Assembly: GCF_051488685.1 (NCBI RefSeq)
Contig: NZ_JBPSEH010000006.1
Span: forward strand, 124,001 to 188,000
Length of the DNA stretch: 64,000 bases
Direction of reading: 5' to 3'
From: Melioribacter sp051488685
Lineage (GTDB): Bacteria > Bacteroidota > Ignavibacteria > Ignavibacteriales > Melioribacteraceae
Shown here: one piece after another, positions 54,080 to 63,174 of the stretch
Numbering within the stretch: position 1 is the first letter of the stretch
How the letters are laid out: every line of letters begins with the position of its first letter
The notes under the pieces: model-generated
What the model was told of the DNA's origin: nothing
Database searches by the model: none
The model's input: the letters and a program-made list of their open reading frames with translations, nothing else
Program-made: the position numbers and the translations under genes

Positions 54080-54487
54080 ATGACATCTGATAAGAAAAAA
54101 ATATTGATCATTGAAGACGACCAACTATTACAGGATTTTTACCGAATTTTATTCGACAAAATTGGATTTGATACCATTATTACGGAAGATACTGAGGAGC
54201 TTTTTTCTTATCTCAATGGTAATGATGTAGCTTTGATTATAATGGACGTAAGTCTAAGAAATACATATCTGGGAAAAGAAAAAATCGACGGTTCTAAACT
54301 TTCGCGGTATATTAAAGAAAATTTTGTTAATTTAAACGTGCCAATACTCTTAGTTACAGCATACTCGAAGAGCAAAGATGGCGGCAGTTTATTAATTGAA
54401 AGCAAAGCAGACGATTACGTCCTGAAACCGATAGTGAGTATCGACTTATTTTTACAAAAAGTAAACAGGTTGGTATATGAAAGATAA
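54080..54487 (+). CDS. Single-domain response regulator
   Basis: 135 aa REC: LIIEDDQLLQDFY, D56 in LIIMDVSLRNTYLG, VTAYSKS, and YVLKPI. A longer loop after the phospho-Asp (RNTYLGKEKIDGSK) sets it apart from CheY. Begins at the motB2 stop and overlaps the next gene by 11 nt. Confidence 0.92.
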   Translation: MTSDKKKILIIEDDQLLQDFYRILFDKIGFDTIITEDTEELFSYLNGNDVALIIMDVSLRNTYLGKEKIDGSKLSRYIKENFVNLNVPILLVTAYSKSKDGGSLLIESKADDYVLKPIVSIDLFLQKVNRLVYER

Positions 54488-55130
54488 AATTCTTGTTGTA
54501 GAAGATGAAAAAGATACCAGATTTATACTGGAGAAACTACTTACTCGTAACAATTATGAAGTGGCAACTGCGATTAATGGCGAGGATGCGCTCGAAATAT
54601 TGAAAAATTTTAGTCCGAAAGTAATACTTGCAGATTGGACAATGCCTGTATTAGACGGACTTTCGCTTTGTAATATTTTAAAGGCGGATGAAAAATTAAA
54701 GACGATCTATTTTATTATATTGACAGCGCGTTCGTCATTGAAAGATCGAATAATGGGACTTGATATTGGTGCAGATGATTTTCTGGTAAAACCGGTTGAA
54801 AATCAGGAATTGCTTGCCCGCATCAGGTCAGGAATCCGCATTTATAACCTTCAAAATGAATTAAAAAATGCGGAACATAGTAAAGCCGTTGTCGACCTTG
54901 CCTGCACAATCGGACATAAAATTAATAATCCTCTCAGTAGTTTAATGCTTTCGTTAAAATCCATTGAAAATGAACTTAGTGACGAAAATAAATTGAAATT
55001 GGCCGACGACCTCAAAGTAATGAAAGAATCTGTCGAAAGAATTAACAAATTCGTTCAGCAATTGATTTATCTCAAAAATCCAGAGGTAGTCGACTATATT
55101 GACGAAAACAGAATGATCAAAACCGACTAA
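54477..55130 (+). CDS. REC-DHp protein lacking an ATPase domain
   Basis: 217 aa. REC with D53 in VILADWTMPVLDG, TARSSL, and FLVKPVE, then a DHp-like helical pair with H147 in CTIGHKINNPLSSLMLSLKSIENEL and ERINKFVQQLIYLKNP. The chain stops before any N, G1 or G2 box, so it cannot bind ATP by itself. It may be a phosphotransfer protein or a substrate for another kinase. The reading frame ends cleanly; no following ATPase remnant is seen in the 48-nt gap. Confidence 0.9.
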   Translation: MKDKILVVEDEKDTRFILEKLLTRNNYEVATAINGEDALEILKNFSPKVILADWTMPVLDGLSLCNILKADEKLKTIYFIILTARSSLKDRIMGLDIGADDFLVKPVENQELLARIRSGIRIYNLQNELKNAEHSKAVVDLACTIGHKINNPLSSLMLSLKSIENELSDENKLKLADDLKVMKESVERINKFVQQLIYLKNPEVVDYIDENRMIKTD

Positions 55131-55143
55131 TCTAAAGAATTTG

Positions 55144-55177
55144 CCTTTTCCTTCGATAATAATATCGGAGGAAAAGG
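55144..55177 (+). promoter_or_regulatory. Long hairpin masking the ribosome site of the gene at 55179
   Basis: Arms CCTTTTCCTTCGATA (55144-55158) and TATCGGAGGAAAAGG (55163-55177) pair over 15 positions with one G-T wobble, closing an ATAA loop. The 3' arm contains GGAGG and ends 1 nt before the ATG, so folding would hide the start. It could be opened by translation, an RNA-binding protein such as CsrA, or temperature; it may also attenuate transcription. Confidence 0.75.
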
Positions 55178-55178
55178 T

Positions 55179-55817
55179 ATGCTCGAAAAAATAGTCAATA
55201 TTAGTCCTAATACCGATTATAAAAAATCCAGCGGTAACTATAAGCTCAATCGCAAAAGCAATCCTTATGCCTTTTCTTCAATAATTAACAACGACACAGT
55301 TTCAATTTCGCCAGCCACTGCATTATTATCCAGTTACGGCTGGAAATTGAACAATTTTAGCAGCAGCAATGATAAAATTGAAATTTCATTTGAATATGAG
55401 AATTTTTTATTTGTCGCCTCGCTCGAATTAATCGAATTATCAAAATATCGTCAGATCAATTATCGGGTAAGCAAATCAGTAAATAAATATTCAACTGAAG
55501 TTACTATAACGATAAGCCTTTCCGCTCCTCTCTCTGAGACTAAAAAAAATATCATTTCCTCCCAAAAAATGGACAAACTGAAAGCCTTTTTCGAGCATAT
55601 CAAGGAAGTTACTCTTTCGAAACCGAATATCATTACCGACTCCTTAACGCTCGATACTCTTTATGCGGATTCTAAAAATGAATTGAAAGAAGAATTCTTC
55701 TTTTTAAACAATTGCCTCCTGAGATTTATTGAGACATATTTATCTAAAAAGATAGATATAACAAGTAATGAAGGTGTCGAGCATGATTTCAAAATAAAAA
55801 GTATTCAGATAAAATAG
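55179..55817 (+). CDS. Orphan protein behind a ribosome-site hairpin
   Basis: 212 aa, no signal peptide or membrane segment. The N-terminus is Asn/Ser/Lys-rich, with NDTVSISPATALLSSYGW, a phrase common in flagellin-associated small proteins. The rest is a mixed alpha/beta region (KIEISFEYENFLFVASLELIELSKYRQINYRV). FlaG was considered, but FlaG is shorter and different. Stands between the regulator genes and a PAS kinase. I do not recognise it. Confidence 0.72.
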   Translation: MLEKIVNISPNTDYKKSSGNYKLNRKSNPYAFSSIINNDTVSISPATALLSSYGWKLNNFSSSNDKIEISFEYENFLFVASLELIELSKYRQINYRVSKSVNKYSTEVTITISLSAPLSETKKNIISSQKMDKLKAFFEHIKEVTLSKPNIITDSLTLDTLYADSKNELKEEFFFLNNCLLRFIETYLSKKIDITSNEGVEHDFKIKSIQIK

Positions 55818-55820
55818 TTT

Positions 55821-57677
55821 ATGCATAATAAATACATTGCAGAAGATAATACGAATTTCGTTGAGGATTTAAAGCTCTATAAGGAATTGCCGGCAAGCAG
55901 GGCAATTGTTATTGTCGACTCTTCTTTGAATATACTGTATTGCAATTCGCTCTTCACCGATATTTTTCATTTAAATATCAATGACAGCCTACACCGATTA
56001 AATCCAACCTCAGAATTTTTATTTCTTATTAAAGGGTTCCTCAATAAGAATTTCAGGAATTTAACATTCGACGTTACTATTAATACAGATTATGATAATG
56101 GGTCAAATCCATTTCAGGTTGATATAGAAAGAATATTTATAAAAGGGGAACAGTTTTTTCTAATCAACGTCGACACCCAGAAAAATCGCAAGGAAATCGA
56201 ATGGAAAATCGATTCACTCCACACGGCACTCGACTTAGGAAATGTTCCCATAATAATTGCGGATGACAAAGGAAACATTGTTTTTGCAACTCATTCAGTT
56301 GAAAACATACTCGATAAAAGTATTGAAGAGCTCTTTTATCTAAACATTAAAACACTATTTAAAGAATTTTTGAACGACGAGTATGACTTGTTTTTGCGGG
56401 CTGTCGATTCTAAAACTGGTTGGAAAAAAATCATAACTTTGAAAGGAAAAGAAAAGGAAGAATTCTGGGACATACATCTTCATCCCTTTGTCGCCACATA
56501 TAATCGATACAGTGGTTTTATTATAAGTGCACACGATTTAACTGAGATTATTTATCAAAAACAAATAATCGAACAATCAGAAAAGAAACAAAAGCTCATT
56601 ATCGAAAACATTTCGGACCTCCTTTTAATAACTCGCAGAGAAAATGGCAATCTCGTATTGGACAATGCCAACGATAATTTTTGTAGATTGTTTGAACTGA
56701 ACAAGTCCGAAATAATGAACCAAAAATTAAGTGATATTATTTCAGAAGATTTATATAATAAAATTCAACAGTCGATTTCTGAGATAGAAAACGGTCCTCT
56801 GGAATTATATGAATTTGGTTACGAGTGTAAAAAAGATAGGCATTATAATTGCAAAGTAACGTATACAAATGCAGGTGCTGGCGACGACAAAATATTCATA
56901 GTTACTCTAAAGGACATAACAGAAGAGAAGAAATACAGGGAACAGCTCGAAGTAAGCTATCTGAAAGAAGTCCAATTAAATAAAATGAAGTCGAATTTTT
57001 TGGCTAATATTTCGCACGAAATCAGAACCCCATTTAACGGAATTATTGGTTACTCAGAGATTATCAACGATTGCCTCGAAGCAAAAGATTACGTCGCCAT
57101 AAAAGAAATAACGGAACAAATGAAAGATGTATTGGGACGCGTTCTAGAATTATTTACAAATATTGTAGACTTATCGCAGATTGAATCGGGCGAAATCGAA
57201 ATTGAAAATGTTGTTCTAAACTGTAATCAGATAATTAAGCACGTCTACGACAAGAAATATAGAGAAGCCGAGAAGAAAGGGCTCGAATTCAGAATGGAGC
57301 TGAGTGATAGCGAAGCCATGATTGAAGTTGACTGGGTAAAACTTGAGAAAATTATAGAACTGCTGGTTGACAACGCCATTAAATATACTCATAAAGGATA
57401 TGTTTATCTGGGCAGCAGAATTGAAGGAACAAAAATTAGAATTATAATTGAAGACAGCGGTATCGGTATGAATCCAGGAGATATAGAGCGACTATTATCT
57501 CCTTTCAGTCAGGAAGTTGAAGGTTACACCAGACCTTATGAAGGATTAGGACTGGGGCTGACGATTGCTTACAAGTTGACTAAACTTATGAACGGAAATT
57601 TCGAAATTAATAGTGAGAAGAATAAAGGTACTCAAATTGTGATTACTTTTGAATACAAAGATTACGGAAGGGAATAA
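55821..57677 (+). CDS. PAS-containing sensor histidine kinase
   Basis: 618 aa, no membrane segment. Three PAS-like units at about 20-120, 135-245 and 255-370 (DNANDNFCRLFELNKSEIMNQKLSDII), then HisKA with H399 in ANISHEIRTPFNGIIGYSE, and HATPase_c (LVDNAIKYTHKG, DSGIGMNPGDI, GLGLGLTIAYKL). No receiver. Could feed phosphate to REC genes just upstream (inference). 0-nt gap to the next gene. Confidence 0.93.
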   Translation: MHNKYIAEDNTNFVEDLKLYKELPASRAIVIVDSSLNILYCNSLFTDIFHLNINDSLHRLNPTSEFLFLIKGFLNKNFRNLTFDVTINTDYDNGSNPFQVDIERIFIKGEQFFLINVDTQKNRKEIEWKIDSLHTALDLGNVPIIIADDKGNIVFATHSVENILDKSIEELFYLNIKTLFKEFLNDEYDLFLRAVDSKTGWKKIITLKGKEKEEFWDIHLHPFVATYNRYSGFIISAHDLTEIIYQKQIIEQSEKKQKLIIENISDLLLITRRENGNLVLDNANDNFCRLFELNKSEIMNQKLSDIISEDLYNKIQQSISEIENGPLELYEFGYECKKDRHYNCKVTYTNAGAGDDKIFIVTLKDITEEKKYREQLEVSYLKEVQLNKMKSNFLANISHEIRTPFNGIIGYSEIINDCLEAKDYVAIKEITEQMKDVLGRVLELFTNIVDLSQIESGEIEIENVVLNCNQIIKHVYDKKYREAEKKGLEFRMELSDSEAMIEVDWVKLEKIIELLVDNAIKYTHKGYVYLGSRIEGTKIRIIIEDSGIGMNPGDIERLLSPFSQEVEGYTRPYEGLGLGLTIAYKLTKLMNGNFEINSEKNKGTQIVITFEYKDYGRE

Positions 57678-59510
57678 ATGCCCGAAGCCTTAGAGAACCA
57701 TATTGTAAAGACCAGTGATAAAGGAGAAATTATCCCGAAGTTCTATAAACTCGGTAGAGAGTTATTTGAACTCTCTTTTAAAGGGGAGTTCGATTATATA
57801 AAACATATTAAAGACAATATTAAGATATTATCTTTTGACATTCCTGAAGAACTCAAAGAAATTTTCATTCCCTTCAACGTTGCGCCTATTTATTGGGTTT
57901 ATGATTCCTGGTTGCTGGCGCAAATTGAAGAATATATGAAAGCAAATTTCAACCGAGCTAAATATTTCGATTTGCACAAATCGATTAAAGAGAATTATTC
58001 CAAATGGGCAACGGCACAAATAAGAGGCGAAAAAGAATACTATGCCAACCTGACGATGAGTTTTATTGAACGCGATATTTATAAACATAATTTCTTTAAG
58101 TTCATTATTCAGGCGATACTTCATACATATCATAACGCTATTTATAATTTTCAAAAGGCAGACGGTCTCTTCAACGAAGTAAAACAGATGGTATCGACTT
58201 TGAAATTGCAAGATCAGGTATTGCATGAATTGCTTTATATCGTAAATCTTTTCCATGGATTTCTTTATCTCAAAGAAAAGAAATATGCAGATGCAAATAA
58301 TCTTTTTAAAGAGGCTGTTGAAACAAAACAAAACGGCATAACTGCTAAAATTTACAGTGCTTTGTGTGAACTAAAATTAAACAATAGAGAAATTGTTGAG
58401 TACTACATTCGAGAGGTAATTACATACGATTTTCATAGAATGATTGTAGCCCTTGATGTAAACAATTTCGGTATGTTCAACTATTTCCTGATAAATGCTC
58501 TGGTTTACAATTTATTTTACGAAAAGGATTTTGCACCGGCGGCACAATTAATATCAGATACCCTGAGTCAATACAGATTAACTGAAGAAAATTCTTTAAA
58601 GAAAATAGCAGATAAAATTACGCTGTTAAAAGAATTAAAAGTCGACGAGTACATTACAGAAGATATAAATAAGCATTTTACACTGCTGGATAAGATTATT
58701 AAAACTTATGCTGAATCCAACAACACGCTTATAATTGGTATGTATCCTGAATTTAGACGTAAATATGATGAAGTGCTCGATCTGATTATCGAAGAAAAGA
58801 AAAAGAGAGAATACAAGGAAATTGAACAGAGTCTTGTCAAATACGATAAAGCGATAAATGACTATTCAGAAACAATTAAACGTTTGAAAAAAGAATTAGA
58901 TACATTCCATGAAAAGGTTAAAAGTAACTTAGACGAAACAATTAAAAACATTAATTCGAATTACGAAGATGAAAAGCAAATTATAGAAGAAAGAATACTG
59001 CAGTTACCACACATTGAAAGATATAACCCAGCAAAATCATTTTCGGCAAATATGGTTAATAATACAATTATTGCGCTTATAGTATTTTTAATTGGTGGTT
59101 TGGCGGGGTATTCAAACGAAGCGGTTGGATATTCTGCAGGATATAATTCCACGATCATGATGATAATAATATCAGGACTAAGGTGGGGAATTATAAGTTT
59201 CCTAATCGGTGTATTAATTTCTGGAGTCATAGCAGGTTTTGTATTAATTGATAGGATCGATGAGAAACAAAAACTTGTAAAAAAACTTAATAGTTTGAAA
59301 TTACAGAGGGATCGCCTTATAAAAGAAGCAGAGGAATACTCAAAAGACAAAGAGACGATAATGAGGAATAGCATCACAGCCAGTATAGAACAGCACAAAA
59401 AACAAATTGATGAAATACAGGAAGAAAGAGAGAAACATCGTAAGCGTATAACTGAAGAGATAGAAGAAAATATCAAGAAATTTACAGAAACACTCAACAC
59501 TGTCCGATAA
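57678..59510 (+). CDS. Large coiled-coil protein with two membrane segments, unknown function
   Basis: 610 aa. Residues 1 to about 350 are helical with TPR-like pairs (GFLYLKEKKYADANNLFKEA, IYSALCELKLNNREIVEYYI). Coiled coil at about 365-440 (YKEIEQSLVKYDKAINDYSETIKRLKKEL), two hydrophobic spans at about 458-478 and 492-525, and a second coiled coil to the end (KLVKKLNSLKLQRDRLIKEAEEY). No known enzyme motif. Starts directly after the kinase stop, so likely co-translated; a partner or output of that kinase is possible. Confidence 0.82.
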   Translation: MPEALENHIVKTSDKGEIIPKFYKLGRELFELSFKGEFDYIKHIKDNIKILSFDIPEELKEIFIPFNVAPIYWVYDSWLLAQIEEYMKANFNRAKYFDLHKSIKENYSKWATAQIRGEKEYYANLTMSFIERDIYKHNFFKFIIQAILHTYHNAIYNFQKADGLFNEVKQMVSTLKLQDQVLHELLYIVNLFHGFLYLKEKKYADANNLFKEAVETKQNGITAKIYSALCELKLNNREIVEYYIREVITYDFHRMIVALDVNNFGMFNYFLINALVYNLFYEKDFAPAAQLISDTLSQYRLTEENSLKKIADKITLLKELKVDEYITEDINKHFTLLDKIIKTYAESNNTLIIGMYPEFRRKYDEVLDLIIEEKKKREYKEIEQSLVKYDKAINDYSETIKRLKKELDTFHEKVKSNLDETIKNINSNYEDEKQIIEERILQLPHIERYNPAKSFSANMVNNTIIALIVFLIGGLAGYSNEAVGYSAGYNSTIMMIIISGLRWGIISFLIGVLISGVIAGFVLIDRIDEKQKLVKKLNSLKLQRDRLIKEAEEYSKDKETIMRNSITASIEQHKKQIDEIQEEREKHRKRITEEIEENIKKFTETLNTVR

Positions 59511-59519
59511 GTACTGCCT

Positions 59520-59533
59520 GTCTAATATTAGCC
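59520..59533. promoter_or_regulatory. Candidate enhancer-binding site, copy 4
   Basis: GTCTAATATTAGCC, one base away from GGCTAATATTAGCC. Its centre is about 69 bp before the GG of the -24 element, somewhat farther than in the other three regions. A 12-bp palindrome ATTCATATGAAT (59548-59559) lies between. Confidence 0.62.
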
Positions 59534-59593
59534 ATCACACCAATATTATTCATATGAATATTCAAAATGATTGGATAAGAATAGAAATATGCA

Positions 59594-59609
59594 TGGCATT
59601 TTTTTTGAA
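59594..59609 (+). promoter_or_regulatory. Sigma-54 (-24/-12) promoter of the glycosyltransferase operon
   Basis: TGGCATTTTTTTTGAA: TGGCAT, five T, TTGAA. Same layout as the fliL promoter. It ends 24 nt before the ATG at 59634. Confidence 0.65.
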
Positions 59610-59633
59610 AGACAAGTATAAGAAAATAACAAA

Positions 59634-60551
59634 ATGAACAATGATGTGAAAATACTGATTTTAAAATTTGGTGCTTCAGGAGATGTAGTGAGGACTACTC
59701 CACTCTTGCATTTATTCAAAAATGAAAATATAGATTGGATTACTTCAGATCAAAACGCTGTCCTTCTTAATGATAATCCAATGATATCAAGAGTACTGAC
59801 GCTCTCAAATATCAAAGAAGTTAAATTCCATAATTACGATTTAATAATAAATTTAGAGGATAATATTAAGGCTGCACAAATAGTATCAATGTTAAAATCA
59901 AAAGAAATTTTTGGTTGTTATTTAGACAATAATAATAAGTTAGTATATACGGAAGATTCTGCTGGTTGGTTTGATATGAGTCTTATTAGCAGATACGGTA
60001 AAGATAAAGCAGATGAATTAAAATTCAATAATAAATTATCTTTTCAAGAAATTATATTTAAAGGACTAGGATATAATTTCGTAGGTGAACAATACATTTT
60101 ACCGAAGACTCCAGAGTCATATTTAATTGGTGATATTGCTATAGCTCCTACTGCTGGAGAAAGGTGGCCAATGAAAAATTGGGCATTTTATAATGACCTA
60201 ATTTCGATTTTAATTAAAAAAGGTTGGAATGTAAATGTATTACCACATCGACCTTCATTACTAATGCATCTTGCTGATATTAAAAACCATAAATTACTTA
60301 TAAGTGGAGACAGCTTACCAATGCATTTGGCACTAGGTTCAAATATTTATTGTATTACACTTTTTTTATGTACAAGTGCAAGTGAAATCTATGATTATGG
60401 AATTCAAAAAAAAATTATATCTCCATATTTAAAAGAGTTTTTTTATAAAAATGGATATAGTGAAAAAGCAGTAAAAGCAATTAGCCTGGATAAAGTTTTA
60501 CATGAGTTTAATAATTTTAAAATTAGTAAAGAAATATCATTGGTTAGCTAA
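59634..60551 (+). CDS. Glycosyltransferase family 9 (heptosyltransferase-like)
   Basis: 305 aa. N-terminal VKILILKFGASGDVVRTTPLLHLFK is the GT9 signature; later IAIAPTAGERWPMKNWAFYNDL (sugar-nucleotide binding region) and LLISGDSLPMHLALGSNIYCITLF. GT-B fold, cytoplasmic. Base composition is far more AT-rich than the flagellar genes. Sits behind a sigma-54-type promoter shared with motility operons, so surface or flagellar glycan synthesis is suggested (inference). Confidence 0.87.
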   Translation: MNNDVKILILKFGASGDVVRTTPLLHLFKNENIDWITSDQNAVLLNDNPMISRVLTLSNIKEVKFHNYDLIINLEDNIKAAQIVSMLKSKEIFGCYLDNNNKLVYTEDSAGWFDMSLISRYGKDKADELKFNNKLSFQEIIFKGLGYNFVGEQYILPKTPESYLIGDIAIAPTAGERWPMKNWAFYNDLISILIKKGWNVNVLPHRPSLLMHLADIKNHKLLISGDSLPMHLALGSNIYCITLFLCTSASEIYDYGIQKKIISPYLKEFFYKNGYSEKAVKAISLDKVLHEFNNFKISKEISLVS

Positions 60552-60615
60552 ATTAATAGTAGATGTTACAATTATTAATAACAACTTATTTTATTATTTC
60601 ATTGGATAATGAATT

Positions 60616-63174
60616 ATGTATACACAAAAAAATACTTACGCAGCACATTACGTATTATATACTTATGATTTTTTCCTTGAAGAATCTATAGAAAGTGTTT
60701 ATCCATATGTTGATGAAATTTTAATCGCAAGGACACTCAAACCATGGTACGGTGAGGCAGTTGATTTAAAAGAAACAGAAAAAGTCATCCAAAAAGTAAA
60801 AGAGAAATTTGGTGATAAAATATCTATATACAGCGATATTTTCCCCGATGAACAAACTCAAAGAAATTTTTTATTAACAATTTCGAAATCCAAAGGACAT
60901 TGTGGAGCGTTTATTGTTGACTGTGACGAAATTTTCCTACCGGGATCTTTTGAAAAAATAATAAATTTTATTAAAGAGCATAATCCCTTAGCTTTAAGAA
61001 TCCCTTATTTAACCTTCATCAAAGATGCTAGTTTTTGTGTCTCTCCTCCATATGAAACAAATTTATTTTATGTAAAACCAACTTTAGAAGCAGCGTTTAC
61101 ATTTGCAAGAAAGATCAATTTACAAGAAACAACGATGCCATATGATAATCCTGAGATAATTCATTTTTCATATGTAAGAGAAACAGACGAGCAAATTTGG
61201 ACAAAAGTAAATAGTTTCATGCATGCTAATGATATAGATTGGGATAAATGGTATCGGGAGATTTATTTAAAATTCAATCCGTACATAAAAAACTTTCATC
61301 CAGTATATCCAGAGACTTGGAGAGGACTCCAACTATTTGATGTTAATAAATTTGGTAAAAAACTTGTATCAAAACTGAGAAGTTATGGCAAACTATTTTA
61401 TTATGATAAAATCTATAGTTCTGATATGATAAAATTACACCTGGGTTGTGGCGATAAAATATTAGATGACTATATAAATATTGACCTTTATAATAATAAT
61501 GCAGAACTAAAACTTGATATTACAAATCTTGACTACTTTAAAGATGATTCAGTTGATGAAATATTTATGAACGCAGTATTTGAACATCTTTATACTTTCG
61601 AGCAAATTCCTGCATTAAAGGAATGGAGGAGAATTCTAAAACCTGGAGGCAAATTAATTATCAATTCTATTCCAGATTTTGATATAGTTGTGGATGCTTA
61701 TGTAAATAAGAAGCCGGGTAATGTCAGTGAAGTATTTAATTTGTATGAAGTATCGAGATATACGCATGGAGAATATAACTCTGGAAATAAATTGGGCCAA
61801 ATACATAAAGATATATTCACAAAAGAAAAAATAATTCAGTTATTAAAAGATACCGGTTTTGATGTTATCTCAATTAAAAATGTTAATTGGGAAGATGAGC
61901 CTATTCCATGCAATATAAATGTGATTGCAACTCCTATCAAACCTGAGAAAAATAAAAATCAAGGATGGTATAATGAAAAAAATTTTAATGACAAATTACC
62001 ATTTAACAATCGTAGTCTTCTTTGGGAGGCCGAAAAGCTAATCAACCAAAGGAAACTTGAAGATGCAGAAAAAATCTTATCACGAATACTTTCTGATGAG
62101 TCTTGTAATCAAGATGCATTAAATGACCTAGCATATATAAAAATTTTAAGAAGGGATTATTTAGAGGCGCTAGATAATATTATCTCAGTCCTTCTGATAA
62201 ATCCTAATAATGAAATAGCATGGAATAATATATCCTATTTAATTGATTATAAGTTTTTAGAAAAAGATTATGTTGCAGAGAGACTTAGGAAAAATTTTAA
62301 GATCCCCTTATCTTTTACCAAAATCAATAATTATCAAGAATTTATTAATTATGAACACAGAACAAGACTAGAATTCAAAAAGAGAGAAAGACTAGAAAGA
62401 GAAATAATAGATTCTAATGCTGAAGAATTTACTTATAACGGCTTTTGTATTGTTTGTGACGATATTATGCCTTTCAAAGTAGATTACTGGAAAGCATATA
62501 ACATTAATGGCGAGCGTGTCCCTAACTGGAGAGAAAGACTAATATGTCCGAATTGTAATCTAAACAACCGGATGAGACTAACGTATCATATAATCAAAGA
62601 AATATTTCCCAATTTCAAAGAAATTTCTGTTTATGCAACAGAGCAGACAACAATCTTGTTCAGACTTTTACAACAAAAAAATCCTCAAATCATTGGAAGT
62701 GAATTTTTAGGCAGCGAAGTTCCGCCAGGACATATAAATCATAATGGGATAAGAAATGAAGATTTCACGAGTTTATCATTTAGAGATGAGCAGTTTGACT
62801 TAATAATTTCACTAGAAGTACTTGAGCATATCCCTAATTATAAAAAAGCTATAAGAGAAAGTTACAGGGTACTAAAAAAAAATGGAAAATTTTTCTTCAC
62901 TGTACCTTTTGACAGAAATGAAAAAAAGAATCTTATAAGAGCTGTTATCAATCAGGATGGCAGTATTAATCATATTCTACCACCAGAATACCATGGCGAC
63001 CCGTTAGGCAGAACTGATGGTTGCTTATGCTATTATCACTTTGGCTGGGAACTGCTGGATGAACTTAAAGCCGCCGGATATAAAACTTCATATGCGCTTT
63101 TCACTTACTCAAAGGAGTATGGCTATCTAGGTGGTGAACAAATATTTTTTATAGCAGAGAAAGGGGATGAATAG
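60616..63174 (+). CDS. Multidomain glycosyltransferase-methyltransferase protein
   Basis: 852 aa. Order: GT2/GT-A-like domain at about 1-260 with metal-site FIVDCDEIFLPGSF; SAM methyltransferase at about 274-445 (LHLGCGDKILDDYINIDLY, NAVFEHLYTFEQIPALKEWRRILKPGGKLIINSIPD); TPR-like helices at about 470-560; a cysteine-bearing module (FCIVCDD, CPNCNLNNRMRL); and a second methyltransferase at about 640-850 (ISLEVLEHIPNYKKAIRESYRVLKKNGKFFFTVPF). Probably builds and methylates a glycan. Substrate unknown. Confidence 0.85.
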   Translation: MYTQKNTYAAHYVLYTYDFFLEESIESVYPYVDEILIARTLKPWYGEAVDLKETEKVIQKVKEKFGDKISIYSDIFPDEQTQRNFLLTISKSKGHCGAFIVDCDEIFLPGSFEKIINFIKEHNPLALRIPYLTFIKDASFCVSPPYETNLFYVKPTLEAAFTFARKINLQETTMPYDNPEIIHFSYVRETDEQIWTKVNSFMHANDIDWDKWYREIYLKFNPYIKNFHPVYPETWRGLQLFDVNKFGKKLVSKLRSYGKLFYYDKIYSSDMIKLHLGCGDKILDDYINIDLYNNNAELKLDITNLDYFKDDSVDEIFMNAVFEHLYTFEQIPALKEWRRILKPGGKLIINSIPDFDIVVDAYVNKKPGNVSEVFNLYEVSRYTHGEYNSGNKLGQIHKDIFTKEKIIQLLKDTGFDVISIKNVNWEDEPIPCNINVIATPIKPEKNKNQGWYNEKNFNDKLPFNNRSLLWEAEKLINQRKLEDAEKILSRILSDESCNQDALNDLAYIKILRRDYLEALDNIISVLLINPNNEIAWNNISYLIDYKFLEKDYVAERLRKNFKIPLSFTKINNYQEFINYEHRTRLEFKKRERLEREIIDSNAEEFTYNGFCIVCDDIMPFKVDYWKAYNINGERVPNWRERLICPNCNLNNRMRLTYHIIKEIFPNFKEISVYATEQTTILFRLLQQKNPQIIGSEFLGSEVPPGHINHNGIRNEDFTSLSFRDEQFDLIISLEVLEHIPNYKKAIRESYRVLKKNGKFFFTVPFDRNEKKNLIRAVINQDGSINHILPPEYHGDPLGRTDGCLCYYHFGWELLDELKAAGYKTSYALFTYSKEYGYLGGEQIFFIAEKGDE

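Noticed and set aside
55179..55817. FlaG
   Set aside because: The N-terminal phrase is suggestive, but the chain is longer and lacks the FlaG C-terminal domain pattern.
59548..59559. ATTCATATGAAT palindrome as a further copy of the shared operator
   Set aside because: Its sequence does not match GGCTAATATTAGCC and it does not recur at the other promoters.
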